NCBI GenBank assembly: GCA_036676475.1
Contig: JAKFCU010000089.1
Location: 1 to 64,000, forward strand
DNA length: 64,000 nt
Source of the DNA: LC029 sp036676475
GTDB taxonomy: Bacteria > Bacillota > Bacilli > Aneurinibacillales > RAOX-1
Direction of reading: 5' to 3'
Shown: positions 51,811 to 59,946 of the stretch, in pieces
How the letters are laid out: each line of letters begins with the position of its first letter
Numbering within the stretch: the first letter of the stretch is position 1
The notes under the pieces: generated by a model
What the model was told of the DNA's origin: nothing
Database searches by the model: none
Seen by the model: the letters and a program-made list of their open reading frames with translations, nothing else
Position numbers and translations under genes: made by a program

Positions 51811-53169
51811 ATGTACGGAAAAATAGCTGGTGTCTTAACACCCGTTTTGGCTGTTGCAGTTATCGGTTTTGGGATGTGGGGTTATCAAGAGAATCAAGAA
51901 AAGAATACAATTCTTATTAAGGCTGAAAATCAATACCAACGTGCCTTTCATGATTTAACCTTCCATATGGACGAGCTTCAAGACGAACTAGGGAAAACGC
52001 TAGCGATCAATTCAAGGCGGCAAATTGATGGAACGCTCAGTAATGTCTGGCGTATTAGTTCACTAGCGCGCTCCGATGTGGGGCAGCTTCCATTAGCTTT
52101 GCTTCCTTTTAGTAAAACAGAGGAGTTCCTTGCCAATGTAGGTGATTTTTCATATAAAGCAGCGGTTCGGGATTTGGACAAAGAACCGCTTAGTGAAAAA
52201 GAGTATCAAAATCTTAAAACGTTGCATAAGCGGGCACAGGAAATTCAATCTGAATTGCGACATGTACAAGATAAGGTGCTTGATCAACAGCTCCGTTGGA
52301 TGGATGTTGAGCTAGCCCTTGCCTCTGAGGAACAAAACTTAGACAATACCATCATCGATGGATTTCGAACGATTGACAAGAGTGTGGATGAATATGAGGA
52401 AATCGATATGGGCCCTGGTATTCAATCCCTTGAAAATAAGCAGCGAATGAAGGATGAAAATTTAAAAGGGAAATTGATAAGTAAAGAAGAGGCCAAACAA
52501 ATTGCTATCAAATTTGTGGGCCATGGAGAGAAAAATGCAGAAATTAATGTAAAAAAATCAGGTAAAGGCTATGAATACCAGGCTTATAGTGTTTCCATTA
52601 AAAGACCTAACCAACGCGAACACTCTATCGACCTCGATATCACGACAAAAGGTGGACAGGTTGTCTGGCTTCTCGATAATCGGAATGTCGGAGAAGCAAA
52701 GTTGAGCTTAGACCAAGCAAAACAAAAAGCGGACCAGTTCCTGAAGACCCACGGCTATAATCAAATGGAAGCTATGGTCATAGATCACTATAATAATCTC
52801 GCTGTTTTGACTTATGTGTATACCGAAAACAATGTTCGTATATACCCGGATTTGCTGACAGTCAAAGTAGCTTTAGATACTGGAAATGTGATTGGCTTCC
52901 AATCAGAGGAATATATCTTCAATCATAAAGCGGATCGCAAGTTGGCAAAACCAAAAATTTCGATAGAACAAGCAAGAAAAGAAGTAAATCCAAACTTTAA
53001 AGTAAAGGAAAATCGTCTAGCGGTTATTCTAAACGATCTAAATAAAGAAACTCTATGCTATGAGTTCATGGGACAAGTGGGAAATGAAGTGTACCGTGTT
53101 TTTATTAACGCTGAAAATGGGGATGAAGAAGCGATTGAAAAGCTAGATGGACCAGGACAGGATCGCTAA
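51811..53169 (+). CDS. ypeB: Germination protein YpeB
   Basis: Needed for localisation and stability of SleB in the spore. 452 residues from ATG 51811; an in-frame ATG at 51784 inside the family B repeat would add nine residues (MPRDEGVKH). N-terminal transmembrane anchor (about 5-25), a helical region, then C-terminal PepSY-like domains (SKEEAKQIAIKFVG, SLDQAKQKADQFLKTHG, SIEQARKEVNPNFKV). Confidence 0.93.
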   Translation: MYGKIAGVLTPVLAVAVIGFGMWGYQENQEKNTILIKAENQYQRAFHDLTFHMDELQDELGKTLAINSRRQIDGTLSNVWRISSLARSDVGQLPLALLPFSKTEEFLANVGDFSYKAAVRDLDKEPLSEKEYQNLKTLHKRAQEIQSELRHVQDKVLDQQLRWMDVELALASEEQNLDNTIIDGFRTIDKSVDEYEEIDMGPGIQSLENKQRMKDENLKGKLISKEEAKQIAIKFVGHGEKNAEINVKKSGKGYEYQAYSVSIKRPNQREHSIDLDITTKGGQVVWLLDNRNVGEAKLSLDQAKQKADQFLKTHGYNQMEAMVIDHYNNLAVLTYVYTENNVRIYPDLLTVKVALDTGNVIGFQSEEYIFNHKADRKLAKPKISIEQARKEVNPNFKVKENRLAVILNDLNKETLCYEFMGQVGNEVYRVFINAENGDEEAIEKLDGPGQDR

Positions 53170-53177
53170 TCGAGTGA

Positions 53178-53205
53178 AGGTACCTTGACGAATGTCAAGG
53201 TACCT
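53178..53205. terminator. Hairpin after ypeB
   Basis: AGGTACCTTGAC / GTCAAGGTACCT, 12-bp perfect stem with 4-base loop, no T-tract. Confidence 0.6.
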
Positions 53206-53255
53206 CCACATAAATACTAACCCTTCTGGGCATAATGGATATTGGAGGTGGGTGC

Positions 53256-53444
53256 ATGAGAAGATCAAAGTTTCCTAGTTATAATGAACGATTTCAGCGA
53301 TTTTCCCAATCGGTTGAGAAGTGGCTCATATTTGGCGTTTTTCTCCTGCTATTATCTCTACTGATCACCCAAATTCTGCTTCACATGGACTTCTTCCGAC
53401 ATTGGATGGTGGAAGTGGAAAGGCTGGAAGGCATTGCATCTTGA
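53256..53444 (+). CDS. ypfB: YpfB-like small membrane protein (DUF5359)
   Basis: 62 residues from ATG 53256 behind GGAGGTGGG; one transmembrane segment (about 25-45) with KWLIFGVFLLLLSLLITQILL. Location between ypeB and cmk fits Bacillus ypfB. The PilZ-domain gene ypfA, which lies between them in Bacillus, is absent. Confidence 0.7.
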   Translation: MRRSKFPSYNERFQRFSQSVEKWLIFGVFLLLLSLLITQILLHMDFFRHWMVEVERLEGIAS

Positions 53445-53570
53445 GGAACACTATGGTACTATCAAACATGTTAAGACCATAATTGAATAGTGAATGTTGT
53501 GGTCGTTCTTCGGTCTCAAGGCTCTTATCATCATTCATAATCGGCTTAATCGAATAATTATGAGCATATA

Positions 53571-53597
53571 AGCAGGCAGAGAAACCCTGCTTTTTTC
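53571..53597 (+). terminator. Terminator before cmk
   Basis: AGCAGG / CCTGCT stem with T6. Confidence 0.75.
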
Positions 53598-53619
53598 TAT
53601 GGCTAGAAAGGGATGACGT

Positions 53620-54285
53620 ATGAACATTGCTATTGACGGACCAGCTGGAGCCGGTAAAAGTACGGTTGCTCAGCTTGTAGCGAAACAACTTGGGTTTACT
53701 TATATTGATACCGGTGCGATGTATCGTGCATTGACCTGGATGGCAATGGAAAGAAATGTTGATGTAGAACTAGAAGAATCCCTGTTAGCGCTTCTTCACT
53801 CCATCACCATTACATTAAAACAGGAACTGGATGGGCAAAAGGTTTTCGTAGATGATCGGGAGGTTACCTCCGAGATTCGCCATCCGCAAGTGACACGGCA
53901 AGTCTCTCTTGTTGCGAAGCATCCGAAGGTTCGTGCGTTAATGGTTCAATTGCAACAAGATATGGCTGAAAAAGAAAATGTCGTTATGGATGGACGAGAT
54001 ATTGGCACTCATGTATTACCGCATGCAGATGTTAAGATCTTTCTAACGGCTTCTATTGAAGAAAGAGCCATGCGACGGTACAAGGAATTAATAGAAAAGG
54101 GGCATCAACCAGACTTAGATGAACTAAAACAGGAGATTGCCACCCGGGATAAACTAGATAGCGAACGAGAAACAGCTCCGCTAAAATGTGCAGAGGACGC
54201 TTTGATCCTAGATTCCACAGGCTCATCCATCCCACAGGTGGTCGAGCGAATTGTGCAGGTTTATAGTCGACAAAATCAGACCTAG
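53620..54285 (+). CDS. cmk: Cytidylate kinase
   Basis: Phosphorylates CMP/dCMP with ATP. 221 residues: P-loop IAIDGPAGAGKSTVA (about 3-17), YIDTGAMYRALTW, the CMP-binding insert, and MDGRDIGTHVLPHADVKIFL. Complete. Followed by the S1-domain gene as in Bacillus. Confidence 0.96.
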   Translation: MNIAIDGPAGAGKSTVAQLVAKQLGFTYIDTGAMYRALTWMAMERNVDVELEESLLALLHSITITLKQELDGQKVFVDDREVTSEIRHPQVTRQVSLVAKHPKVRALMVQLQQDMAEKENVVMDGRDIGTHVLPHADVKIFLTASIEERAMRRYKELIEKGHQPDLDELKQEIATRDKLDSERETAPLKCAEDALILDSTGSSIPQVVERIVQVYSRQNQT

Positions 54286-54475
54286 GCTGCTCATACATAT
54301 GGGAGATACAGCAACTTTTGGATGTGCACATAAATTGATTTTAACGGTTGAATCAAATATGTTAAAATGTTCTATACTAAGATTACCTTAAATTAGCAAT
54401 CATTTCTTTAATTTATATTAAGTAATGATAAATTTTATTTTATTTACTGTGACGACAAATAAGGAGGAATGGTCA

Positions 54476-55636
54476 ATGGCTGATGAAATGCAAAATGCAG
54501 AAGTAAATGCTATTCAAGTGGGAGAATTAGTTCAAGGTAAGGTAACTAAAATTGATGCAAAGCAAGCTTTGGTGGATATTGGATATAAGACGGAAGCAAT
54601 CCTTCCCATTAGCGAGGTGTCTAGCCTGCACATTGAGAAGGTAGCAGATGTTCTCTCCGAAGGGGATGAACTTGTTTTTCAAGTAGTAAAAATTAATGAA
54701 GAGAAAGATGAAGTCATTATTTCCAAGAAAGCAGTCGATGCGGTAAAAGCATGGGATGAGCTTGAACAAAAGTTTAATGAAGGTACGGTCATTGAAAGCC
54801 AAATTGCAGATGTCGTAAAAGGCGGCCTTGTCGTTGACGTTGGAGTAAGGGGGTTTATTCCAGCATCGCATGTAGAGCGTCATTTTGTTGATGATTTTTC
54901 AGAATATAAAGGGCGTACTCTTAGCTTGAAAATCATTGAGTTGGATCGTGAAAAGAATAAAGTGATCCTTTCTCATCGTGCTGTTTTAGAGGATGAAGCG
55001 GGCAAGCAGAAGAAGAAGGTCTATGAAGTTATTGAAGTAGGTTCTGTCATTGAAGGCACGGTTCAGCGCTTAACTGATTTTGGTGCATTTGTGGATGTTG
55101 GCGGAGTTGATGGACTCGTTCACATTTCCGAACTTTCCTGGGAGCGTGTAGAAAAACCATCGGATCTTGTCAATGAAGGCGATAAGGTTACGGTTAAAGT
55201 GTTGAAAGTAGATAAAGACAATGAGCGTATCAGCTTAAGCATGAAGGAAGCCCAGCCTGGACCATGGGAAAAGGGAACCGATGTATTGAAAGCAGGAAGT
55301 GTGGTAACTGGTACTGTGAAGCGTCTGGTTAGCTTTGGGGCTTTTGTTGAAGTGGCACCTGGTGTAGAAGGACTCGTACACATATCACAAATTTCAAACC
55401 GACATATCGCAAACCCTAATGAAGTGTTGCAAGATGGACAGGTGGTACAAGTCAAAATTCTTGATATTAATCCTGCCGAACAACGAATCAGCTTAAGCAT
55501 TCGTGAAGTGGAAGAAGAGAAAGAAGCAAAAGCAACAAGAAAAGACATAGCCAATTATGAACAAGATAACGCAGGCGGAATGGGTATGACAATTGGTGAC
55601 CGTCTTGGTGATTTAGCGAAAAAATTGAAATCCTAG
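54476..55636 (+). CDS. rpsA: Ribosomal protein S1 homologue (YpfD), four S1 domains
   Basis: 386 residues from ATG 54476 (AAGGAGGAATGG upstream). Four S1 OB-fold repeats at about 16-85, 102-168, 188-257 and 274-343, the last two with the canonical GAFVDVGGVDGLVHISELSW and GAFVEVAPGVEGLVHISQIS. Shorter than the six-domain Gram-negative S1, typical for low-GC Gram-positives. Possible RNA binding; essentiality varies in the family. Confidence 0.93.
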   Translation: MADEMQNAEVNAIQVGELVQGKVTKIDAKQALVDIGYKTEAILPISEVSSLHIEKVADVLSEGDELVFQVVKINEEKDEVIISKKAVDAVKAWDELEQKFNEGTVIESQIADVVKGGLVVDVGVRGFIPASHVERHFVDDFSEYKGRTLSLKIIELDREKNKVILSHRAVLEDEAGKQKKKVYEVIEVGSVIEGTVQRLTDFGAFVDVGGVDGLVHISELSWERVEKPSDLVNEGDKVTVKVLKVDKDNERISLSMKEAQPGPWEKGTDVLKAGSVVTGTVKRLVSFGAFVEVAPGVEGLVHISQISNRHIANPNEVLQDGQVVQVKILDINPAEQRISLSIREVEEEKEAKATRKDIANYEQDNAGGMGMTIGDRLGDLAKKLKS

Positions 55637-55652
55637 AGACGAGGTTGGGAAA

Positions 55653-56720
55653 ATGCAGAGAACTTCTCGCAAACGGGAACATATCCAATATGCGATTGAG
55701 ACAGGCCAGAGTGGTCAGCATGGCTTTGCGGACGTGAAGTTCGTCCCTAACTGCATTCCAGAATCGAGTTTCACCCATATTTCCTTGGCTACAACAATCG
55801 GCGGACTATCTTTAAGTTCGCCGATTATTATTAATGCGATGACCGGTGGGGCTCACGAAACCTTAAGCATCAATGAAAAGCTAGCTGTATTGGCTAGAGA
55901 GCGCTGCCTTGCGATGGCCGTGGGTTCCCAAATGGCAGCCATTAAAGATCCTTCCGTTAGAGATTCCTATGAAATTGTTCGTAAAACACATCCAAATGGT
56001 ATCTTTTTTGCTAATTTAGGCGGAGAGGCAACTCCGGCACAGGCTTTGCAAGCGATTGAAATGATTGAAGCAGATGCCTTGCAAATTCACCTCAATGTCA
56101 TGCAAGAATTAATCATGCCAGAAGGGGATCGAGATTTCCGTAGGATGTTGGATCGAATTCAACGTATCGTAGAGGCTGTGCCTTGTCCGGTGTTTATCAA
56201 AGAAGTCGGATTTGGCATGAGCAGAGAGTCTGCTGCTCGACTGCTCTCCACGGGAATCAGGGGATTAGATGTAGGAGGAGCAGGAGGTACCAACTTTGCC
56301 CAAATTGAAAATGAGCGAAGACAGGTACCTCTCGATATGTTTAATGATTGGGGAATGACTACGGTAGAAAGTCTTATGGAAGTCAGTCATTTTCGACATC
56401 AAGTGGATATAATGGCTACTGGAGGAATTCGAAATGGATTGGAGGTTGCCAAAGCGCTTGCTTTAGGAGCTTCTACGGTTGGAATGGCAGGTTTTTTCCT
56501 GGGGCAGGTGCTGCATCAGTCAGAACAGCAGTCCTTGCAAGCCATCGACGATCTCCATAATCAAATTTGTATTGTTATGTCTGCTTTGGGAATACATAGA
56601 ATCCAAGACTTTATCACATGCCCTTTGGTCATATCAGGTTCATCTTATCATTGGGCCAGTATGAGAGGATTAGATTGTTCGAGCTATAGTCAAAGAGAAA
56701 GGGCTAGGGACGAGTTCTAA
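55653..56720 (+). CDS. fni: Type 2 isopentenyl-diphosphate delta-isomerase
   Basis: FMN-dependent interconversion of IPP and DMAPP. 355 residues; RKREHIQYAIETGQ near the N-terminus, INAMTGGAHET, LQIHLNVMQELIMPEGDRDF, KEVGFGMSRESA, GGAGGTNFAQIENERR and ATGGIRNGLEVAKALALGA, covering the FMN and substrate sites. Sixteen bases after the S1 gene; probably co-transcribed. Confidence 0.95.
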   Translation: MQRTSRKREHIQYAIETGQSGQHGFADVKFVPNCIPESSFTHISLATTIGGLSLSSPIIINAMTGGAHETLSINEKLAVLARERCLAMAVGSQMAAIKDPSVRDSYEIVRKTHPNGIFFANLGGEATPAQALQAIEMIEADALQIHLNVMQELIMPEGDRDFRRMLDRIQRIVEAVPCPVFIKEVGFGMSRESAARLLSTGIRGLDVGGAGGTNFAQIENERRQVPLDMFNDWGMTTVESLMEVSHFRHQVDIMATGGIRNGLEVAKALALGASTVGMAGFFLGQVLHQSEQQSLQAIDDLHNQICIVMSALGIHRIQDFITCPLVISGSSYHWASMRGLDCSSYSQRERARDEF

Positions 56721-56731
56721 CATAGATAGAC

Positions 56732-56766
56732 GGAAAAAGAGGGGGCTATATGCCCCCTCTTTTTCC
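56732..56766. terminator. Bidirectional terminator after fni
   Basis: GGAAAAAGAGGGGGC / GCCCCCTCTTTTTCC, 15-bp perfect stem. Confidence 0.92.
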
Positions 56767-56774
56767 ACATATAG

Positions 56775-56888
56775 TCATGATTTTAGCTGCCTAATTTTCC
56801 CACTTCCTACTTTTATAAATAGATGCCCTTCCCCATTTTTCAGTAACTTTAGCCCAAAGAGGTTTACCACCGTTGTATAGAAAGCCAT
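56775..56888 (-). CDS. Small ORF, 37 aa
   Basis: ATG 56888 is preceded by a near-ideal Shine-Dalgarno (GGAGGTGACAGAT). It encodes a short basic, partly hydrophobic peptide starting MAFYTTVVNLFGLKLLKNGE and ending KIRQLKS. No named family recognised. Convergent with fni and sharing its terminator, so it is a complete small transcription unit if expressed. Confidence 0.55.
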   Translation of the reverse strand: MAFYTTVVNLFGLKLLKNGEGHLFIKVGSGKIRQLKS

Positions 56889-57052
56889 ATATCTGTCACC
56901 TCCCTCTGCCCTAAGCGGGTTCGTTCCATCTTATGTCAAACCTATCTAGTCCTATTCTTCTTTACAACTATTACCTATTGTAAGCCATAATCTTTAGCAT
57001 GGAACGGTAAATACTATTTATGAACAGCACGTATCCATGAGGTACATAGAAG

Positions 57053-57105
57053 GCCCTCACGGGCAAATCTACCCGATGCAGGGCACCAGCATTCAGATGA
57101 AGGCC
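57053..57105 (+). repeat. Family B leader repeat, copy 6a (partial)
   Basis: GGCCCTCACGGGCA, GCACCAGCATTCAGATGAAGG. The 3' part resembles copy 1 rather than the other copies; the central hairpin is incomplete. Confidence 0.6.
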
Positions 57106-57193
57106 CGCACGGAAAAGCATCACGGGCACAACAGTTGCATTCCAGCAATGAAGTGGAAACGACGTAGTAGGAATGCCAAGAGATGAAGGAGGA
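57102..57193 (+). repeat. Family B leader repeat, copy 6b (upstream of yfkD)
   Basis: AAGGCCCGCACGG, CACGGGCACAACAGTT, GCATTCC/GGAATGC hairpin with loop AACGACGTAGTA, GCCAAGAGATGAAGGAGG. Confidence 0.87.
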
Positions 57194-57199
57194 TTTATA

Positions 57200-58012
57200 A
57201 TGATTAAGAAGTACCCGATACTCTTTATGGCACTTTTCATCATTGCTATGATGATGGGATGGACAGGAGATGGGTTAGCGTCTCCCGGTAAGCTGCGTAT
57301 ACCCGACTCGGTCAAGGATATCTCCAGACAAAATACTTATCCTAATCCTGATATGGACCCCGAATATGTTCAGCCAAGCCCGACCACCTTAGAATTATTC
57401 AAAACGGCTAACTACGAAATTGAAAATCCAAACCTGATTCGTCTATTAAATGAAACCACGATCCAATCATCCAAATTAGCCATTGGATTTAAAGCGAATA
57501 TTTACTTAGGTAATTGGGCGCTGAACTATGAATCGAAGGAAACATCGGTCAATTGGGAGTACAAGCAAGCGAATATGAACAAGTTGGATAATCGAGGTGG
57601 GAAAGAAACGACGGAATTGACCTATGAACAGGGGGAAGAATATACAGCACTTGGCGGGTTAACGACCCAGATCTATTCCGAGGAAGATGTAAAAAAACTG
57701 ATGATTGCTGATGCAAAGAAAAATACAGGGTTAAATTTAGCTTTTCAGAGTACAATTGGAAAAGGGACGAAGCAAGAAACCATTATGCGCGTTCCACAAA
57801 AGAAAATAGGCTATCTCCAGGCCTTTGTGCCTGCTGCCAGTGAACGGGGAAACATCATGTACGGGGAAGTCTATTTGAATATCCAAGGAAGTGTAAAGCA
57901 GCTCATAATCAAGAATGTGACCCATAAAGGGGTAGGGGCTTGGATTCCAGTCCAAGACAAATTGACCTTTAAGTACATGCTTTCTGATCACCCTAAAACA
58001 AACGAACCTTAA
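57200..58012 (+). CDS. yfkD: YfkD-family secreted protein
   Basis: 270 residues from ATG 57200; signal peptide about 1-27 (LFMALFIIAMMMGW, cleavage after GLA). Body contains NTYPNPDMDPEY, YLGNWALNYESKETSVNWEY, LDNRGGKETTELTY and VTHKGVGAWIPVQDKLTF, which I recognise as the YfkD family of spore formers; its function is unknown. Translation start lies just after a family B repeat. Confidence 0.75.
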   Translation: MIKKYPILFMALFIIAMMMGWTGDGLASPGKLRIPDSVKDISRQNTYPNPDMDPEYVQPSPTTLELFKTANYEIENPNLIRLLNETTIQSSKLAIGFKANIYLGNWALNYESKETSVNWEYKQANMNKLDNRGGKETTELTYEQGEEYTALGGLTTQIYSEEDVKKLMIADAKKNTGLNLAFQSTIGKGTKQETIMRVPQKKIGYLQAFVPAASERGNIMYGEVYLNIQGSVKQLIIKNVTHKGVGAWIPVQDKLTFKYMLSDHPKTNEP

Positions 58013-58040
58013 GGTCTGAAGGAATTCAGACCTTTTGTTT
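58011..58040 (+). terminator. Terminator after yfkD
   Basis: AAGGTCTGA / TCAGACCTT stem then TTGTTTTTTC. Confidence 0.85.
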
Positions 58041-58105
58041 TTTCTTTCCTGTTTTGAGGAATAATGAGGATATCCCTGCAAAATTAGATAAGGAGGAGTT
58101 CCCCG

Positions 58106-58726
58106 TTGAATGATGGCTTTTATGGTCTTATAGGGTTATGGTGTTTATTGATTCTACTGTGGAGTGGATGGTTTGATCCATTTCTTAGACGTCATAAGTT
58201 AAATAAGAGGACGATTATTTTTCTTATGGCTCTTTTCCTCATCGGAGGAGGGTGGAAATGGAGGATCTGGGAGGGAGATATGATGGTTGTACCCTTTACT
58301 CTTCCTCTGATCATGGGAGCTTACGTTTGGATGAAAGAAGGGGATCAGTATCGTGTACATTTGGTTACCGCCAGTTTCTTAATTGGGGCATCTGTTTTTT
58401 TTATGCAATTGTTGTTCCGTATTGATCCGATTCTGATGATCATCGAGGAGAAATATATTGTTACTATACTAGTTTCGCTTCTCCTATTGGTTGCGGCTAG
58501 AAAGACCATGCATCAATTTATATTGCTTGCATTTGGACTAGGGTTTAGTGACTTGTGTTTTCAAATCTATTTATGGGATAAAACAGGGTATTTTGTTCTG
58601 GGGTCTTTGTTTTACCAGGATATTTGGCTGTTAAGCTTTTATGGTTTATTATCTACCCGCTATGTGCTTCATTTTATTAAATGGCCGGCCTTTTTTAAAA
58701 GGAAGCGTGCTGAAACGACGAGCTAG
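58106..58726 (+). CDS. yphA: YphA-like membrane protein
   Basis: 206 residues from TTG 58106 (AAGGAGGAG upstream), seven or so transmembrane segments, C-terminus basic (FKRKRAETTS). Identified as YphA mainly by topology, length and position before the YIEGIA gene and der. Function unknown. Confidence 0.65.
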   Translation: MNDGFYGLIGLWCLLILLWSGWFDPFLRRHKLNKRTIIFLMALFLIGGGWKWRIWEGDMMVVPFTLPLIMGAYVWMKEGDQYRVHLVTASFLIGASVFFMQLLFRIDPILMIIEEKYIVTILVSLLLLVAARKTMHQFILLAFGLGFSDLCFQIYLWDKTGYFVLGSLFYQDIWLLSFYGLLSTRYVLHFIKWPAFFKRKRAETTS

Positions 58727-58781
58727 TAAGAAAGCTACTGGCGTAGCCTAATGCGTATAACACTTGACCGATAAGTGTAAG
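58726..58781 (+). repeat. Family A repeat, copy 8
   Basis: GTAAGAAAGCTACTGGCGTA, GCCTAATGCGTATAACACTT, GACCGATAAGTGTAAG. It overlaps the stop region of yphA and ends 15 bases before the next start codon; TTGACC here resembles a -35 element. Confidence 0.88.
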
Positions 58782-58796
58782 AAAGGAAGAAATGTG

Positions 58797-59675
58797 ATGG
58801 AACAGTATACAACGGCCGTGGTTATGGGAATTCTGGTGGGCATTTTCAGCCGCGTACTCATGCTGCGAACCGATTATCGGGCTTACCCCACCTATCCTCA
58901 TGGTCAAGTCATACATATGGCACTGGGAATTATTGCAGCAGGGCTAGGCTCTGTTGCTGTTCCTGCTTTTATGGAGAATGATTATACAGCTGTCACCTTT
59001 TTAGGATTAGCTGCATCTCAGTTTAGGGATGTGCGAAACATGGAACGCAATACGCTTCAGCAATTAGACCAAACCGAAATTGTTCCAAGAGGACAAGCTT
59101 ATATCGAAGGGATAGCGATGGTTTTCGAAGGACGAAATTACTTAGTCATGCTTTCTTCTATCCTCACTACGGCCACCACTATTTTCTGGGGATGGAAATG
59201 GGGGATAGTGATTGGCTTAGCTGCTTTATTAATAGATAAAATCCTCATGTCCGGTAAAAATATTTCTGATATTGCCACGGTTCAAGAGGGGAGAGTCAGA
59301 ATAGAGGATGAGAATCTCTATGTTGATGATATTTATATTATGAACATTGGTTTAGAGGATACAAGAGAAAAAATCAAACAGCACGGGGTAGGCATGATCT
59401 TAACGCCAAAGAATGAGAATGGAATTGTTACGTTAGCTAATTTTGGGCAGAGACAGGCCATTCTTCATGATGTATCTACTGTGTTAGGGGTGTACCGTGA
59501 TTCAGGTGAGCCTTCTCTTGTTCCTTTAATCAAGCGGGACATGGATAATGGAACATTGGGTATTTTTCTCCTTCCCCAAATTCAGGATGTTGAGAAAGTA
59601 AAAGGAACGATCCTTCGCGTTCCCGTCTTGGAAAGTGTGTATCGGAAACCATTGGAAGCGAAGGTGAATCAATAG
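58797..59675 (+). CDS. YIEGIA family protein (YphB-like)
   Basis: 292 residues from ATG 58797 (AAAGGAAG upstream; GTG 58794 also possible). It contains the namesake motif in RGQAYIEGIAMVFEGRN (about 100-115), several hydrophobic segments (about 5-22, 40-60, 125-165), and a soluble C-terminal domain. A membrane protein of spore formers with no established function. Confidence 0.85.
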   Translation: MEQYTTAVVMGILVGIFSRVLMLRTDYRAYPTYPHGQVIHMALGIIAAGLGSVAVPAFMENDYTAVTFLGLAASQFRDVRNMERNTLQQLDQTEIVPRGQAYIEGIAMVFEGRNYLVMLSSILTTATTIFWGWKWGIVIGLAALLIDKILMSGKNISDIATVQEGRVRIEDENLYVDDIYIMNIGLEDTREKIKQHGVGMILTPKNENGIVTLANFGQRQAILHDVSTVLGVYRDSGEPSLVPLIKRDMDNGTLGIFLLPQIQDVEKVKGTILRVPVLESVYRKPLEAKVNQ

Positions 59676-59690
59676 AAAGGCGGTTATACC

Positions 59691-59885
59691 ATGGGTACAA
59701 CGCTTGAAAAGGCCATATTGGCTATCGTCACGACCAATCGGAATCAAGTGGGGGGTGGTGCGCCTATTTTCTATGCTGACCACCACGAGGAATTGCAACA
59801 GCTTTCCTTTACTTTAGAAAAAATATTGGATGCTATGGCACACACCTTAAGTGAAACCACCACCATATTAGTCAAACATTTCTAA
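59691..59885 (+). CDS. Capping complex subunit for YIEGIA (small partner protein)
   Basis: 64 residues, MGTTLEKAILAIVTTNRNQV then VGGGAPIFYADHHEELQQL. Such small proteins are annotated as partners of YIEGIA proteins and are found directly downstream, as here (15 bases). Contains a DHHE motif that might bind metal. The assignment rests on context and recall of the family. Confidence 0.7.
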   Translation: MGTTLEKAILAIVTTNRNQVGGGAPIFYADHHEELQQLSFTLEKILDAMAHTLSETTTILVKHF

Positions 59886-59946
59886 TAAATTGCATGAACG
59901 GGTAAAATCAAGTAATATAAATGGTTGAAAGTGAGGTTGGTTATTT

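Larger units (their letters stand above)
56767..57199. other. Intergenic region fni / yfkD
   Basis: 433 bp: a small minus-strand ORF (56775-56888), then about 160 bp with no feature, then two family B units (57053-57193). Confidence 0.6.
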
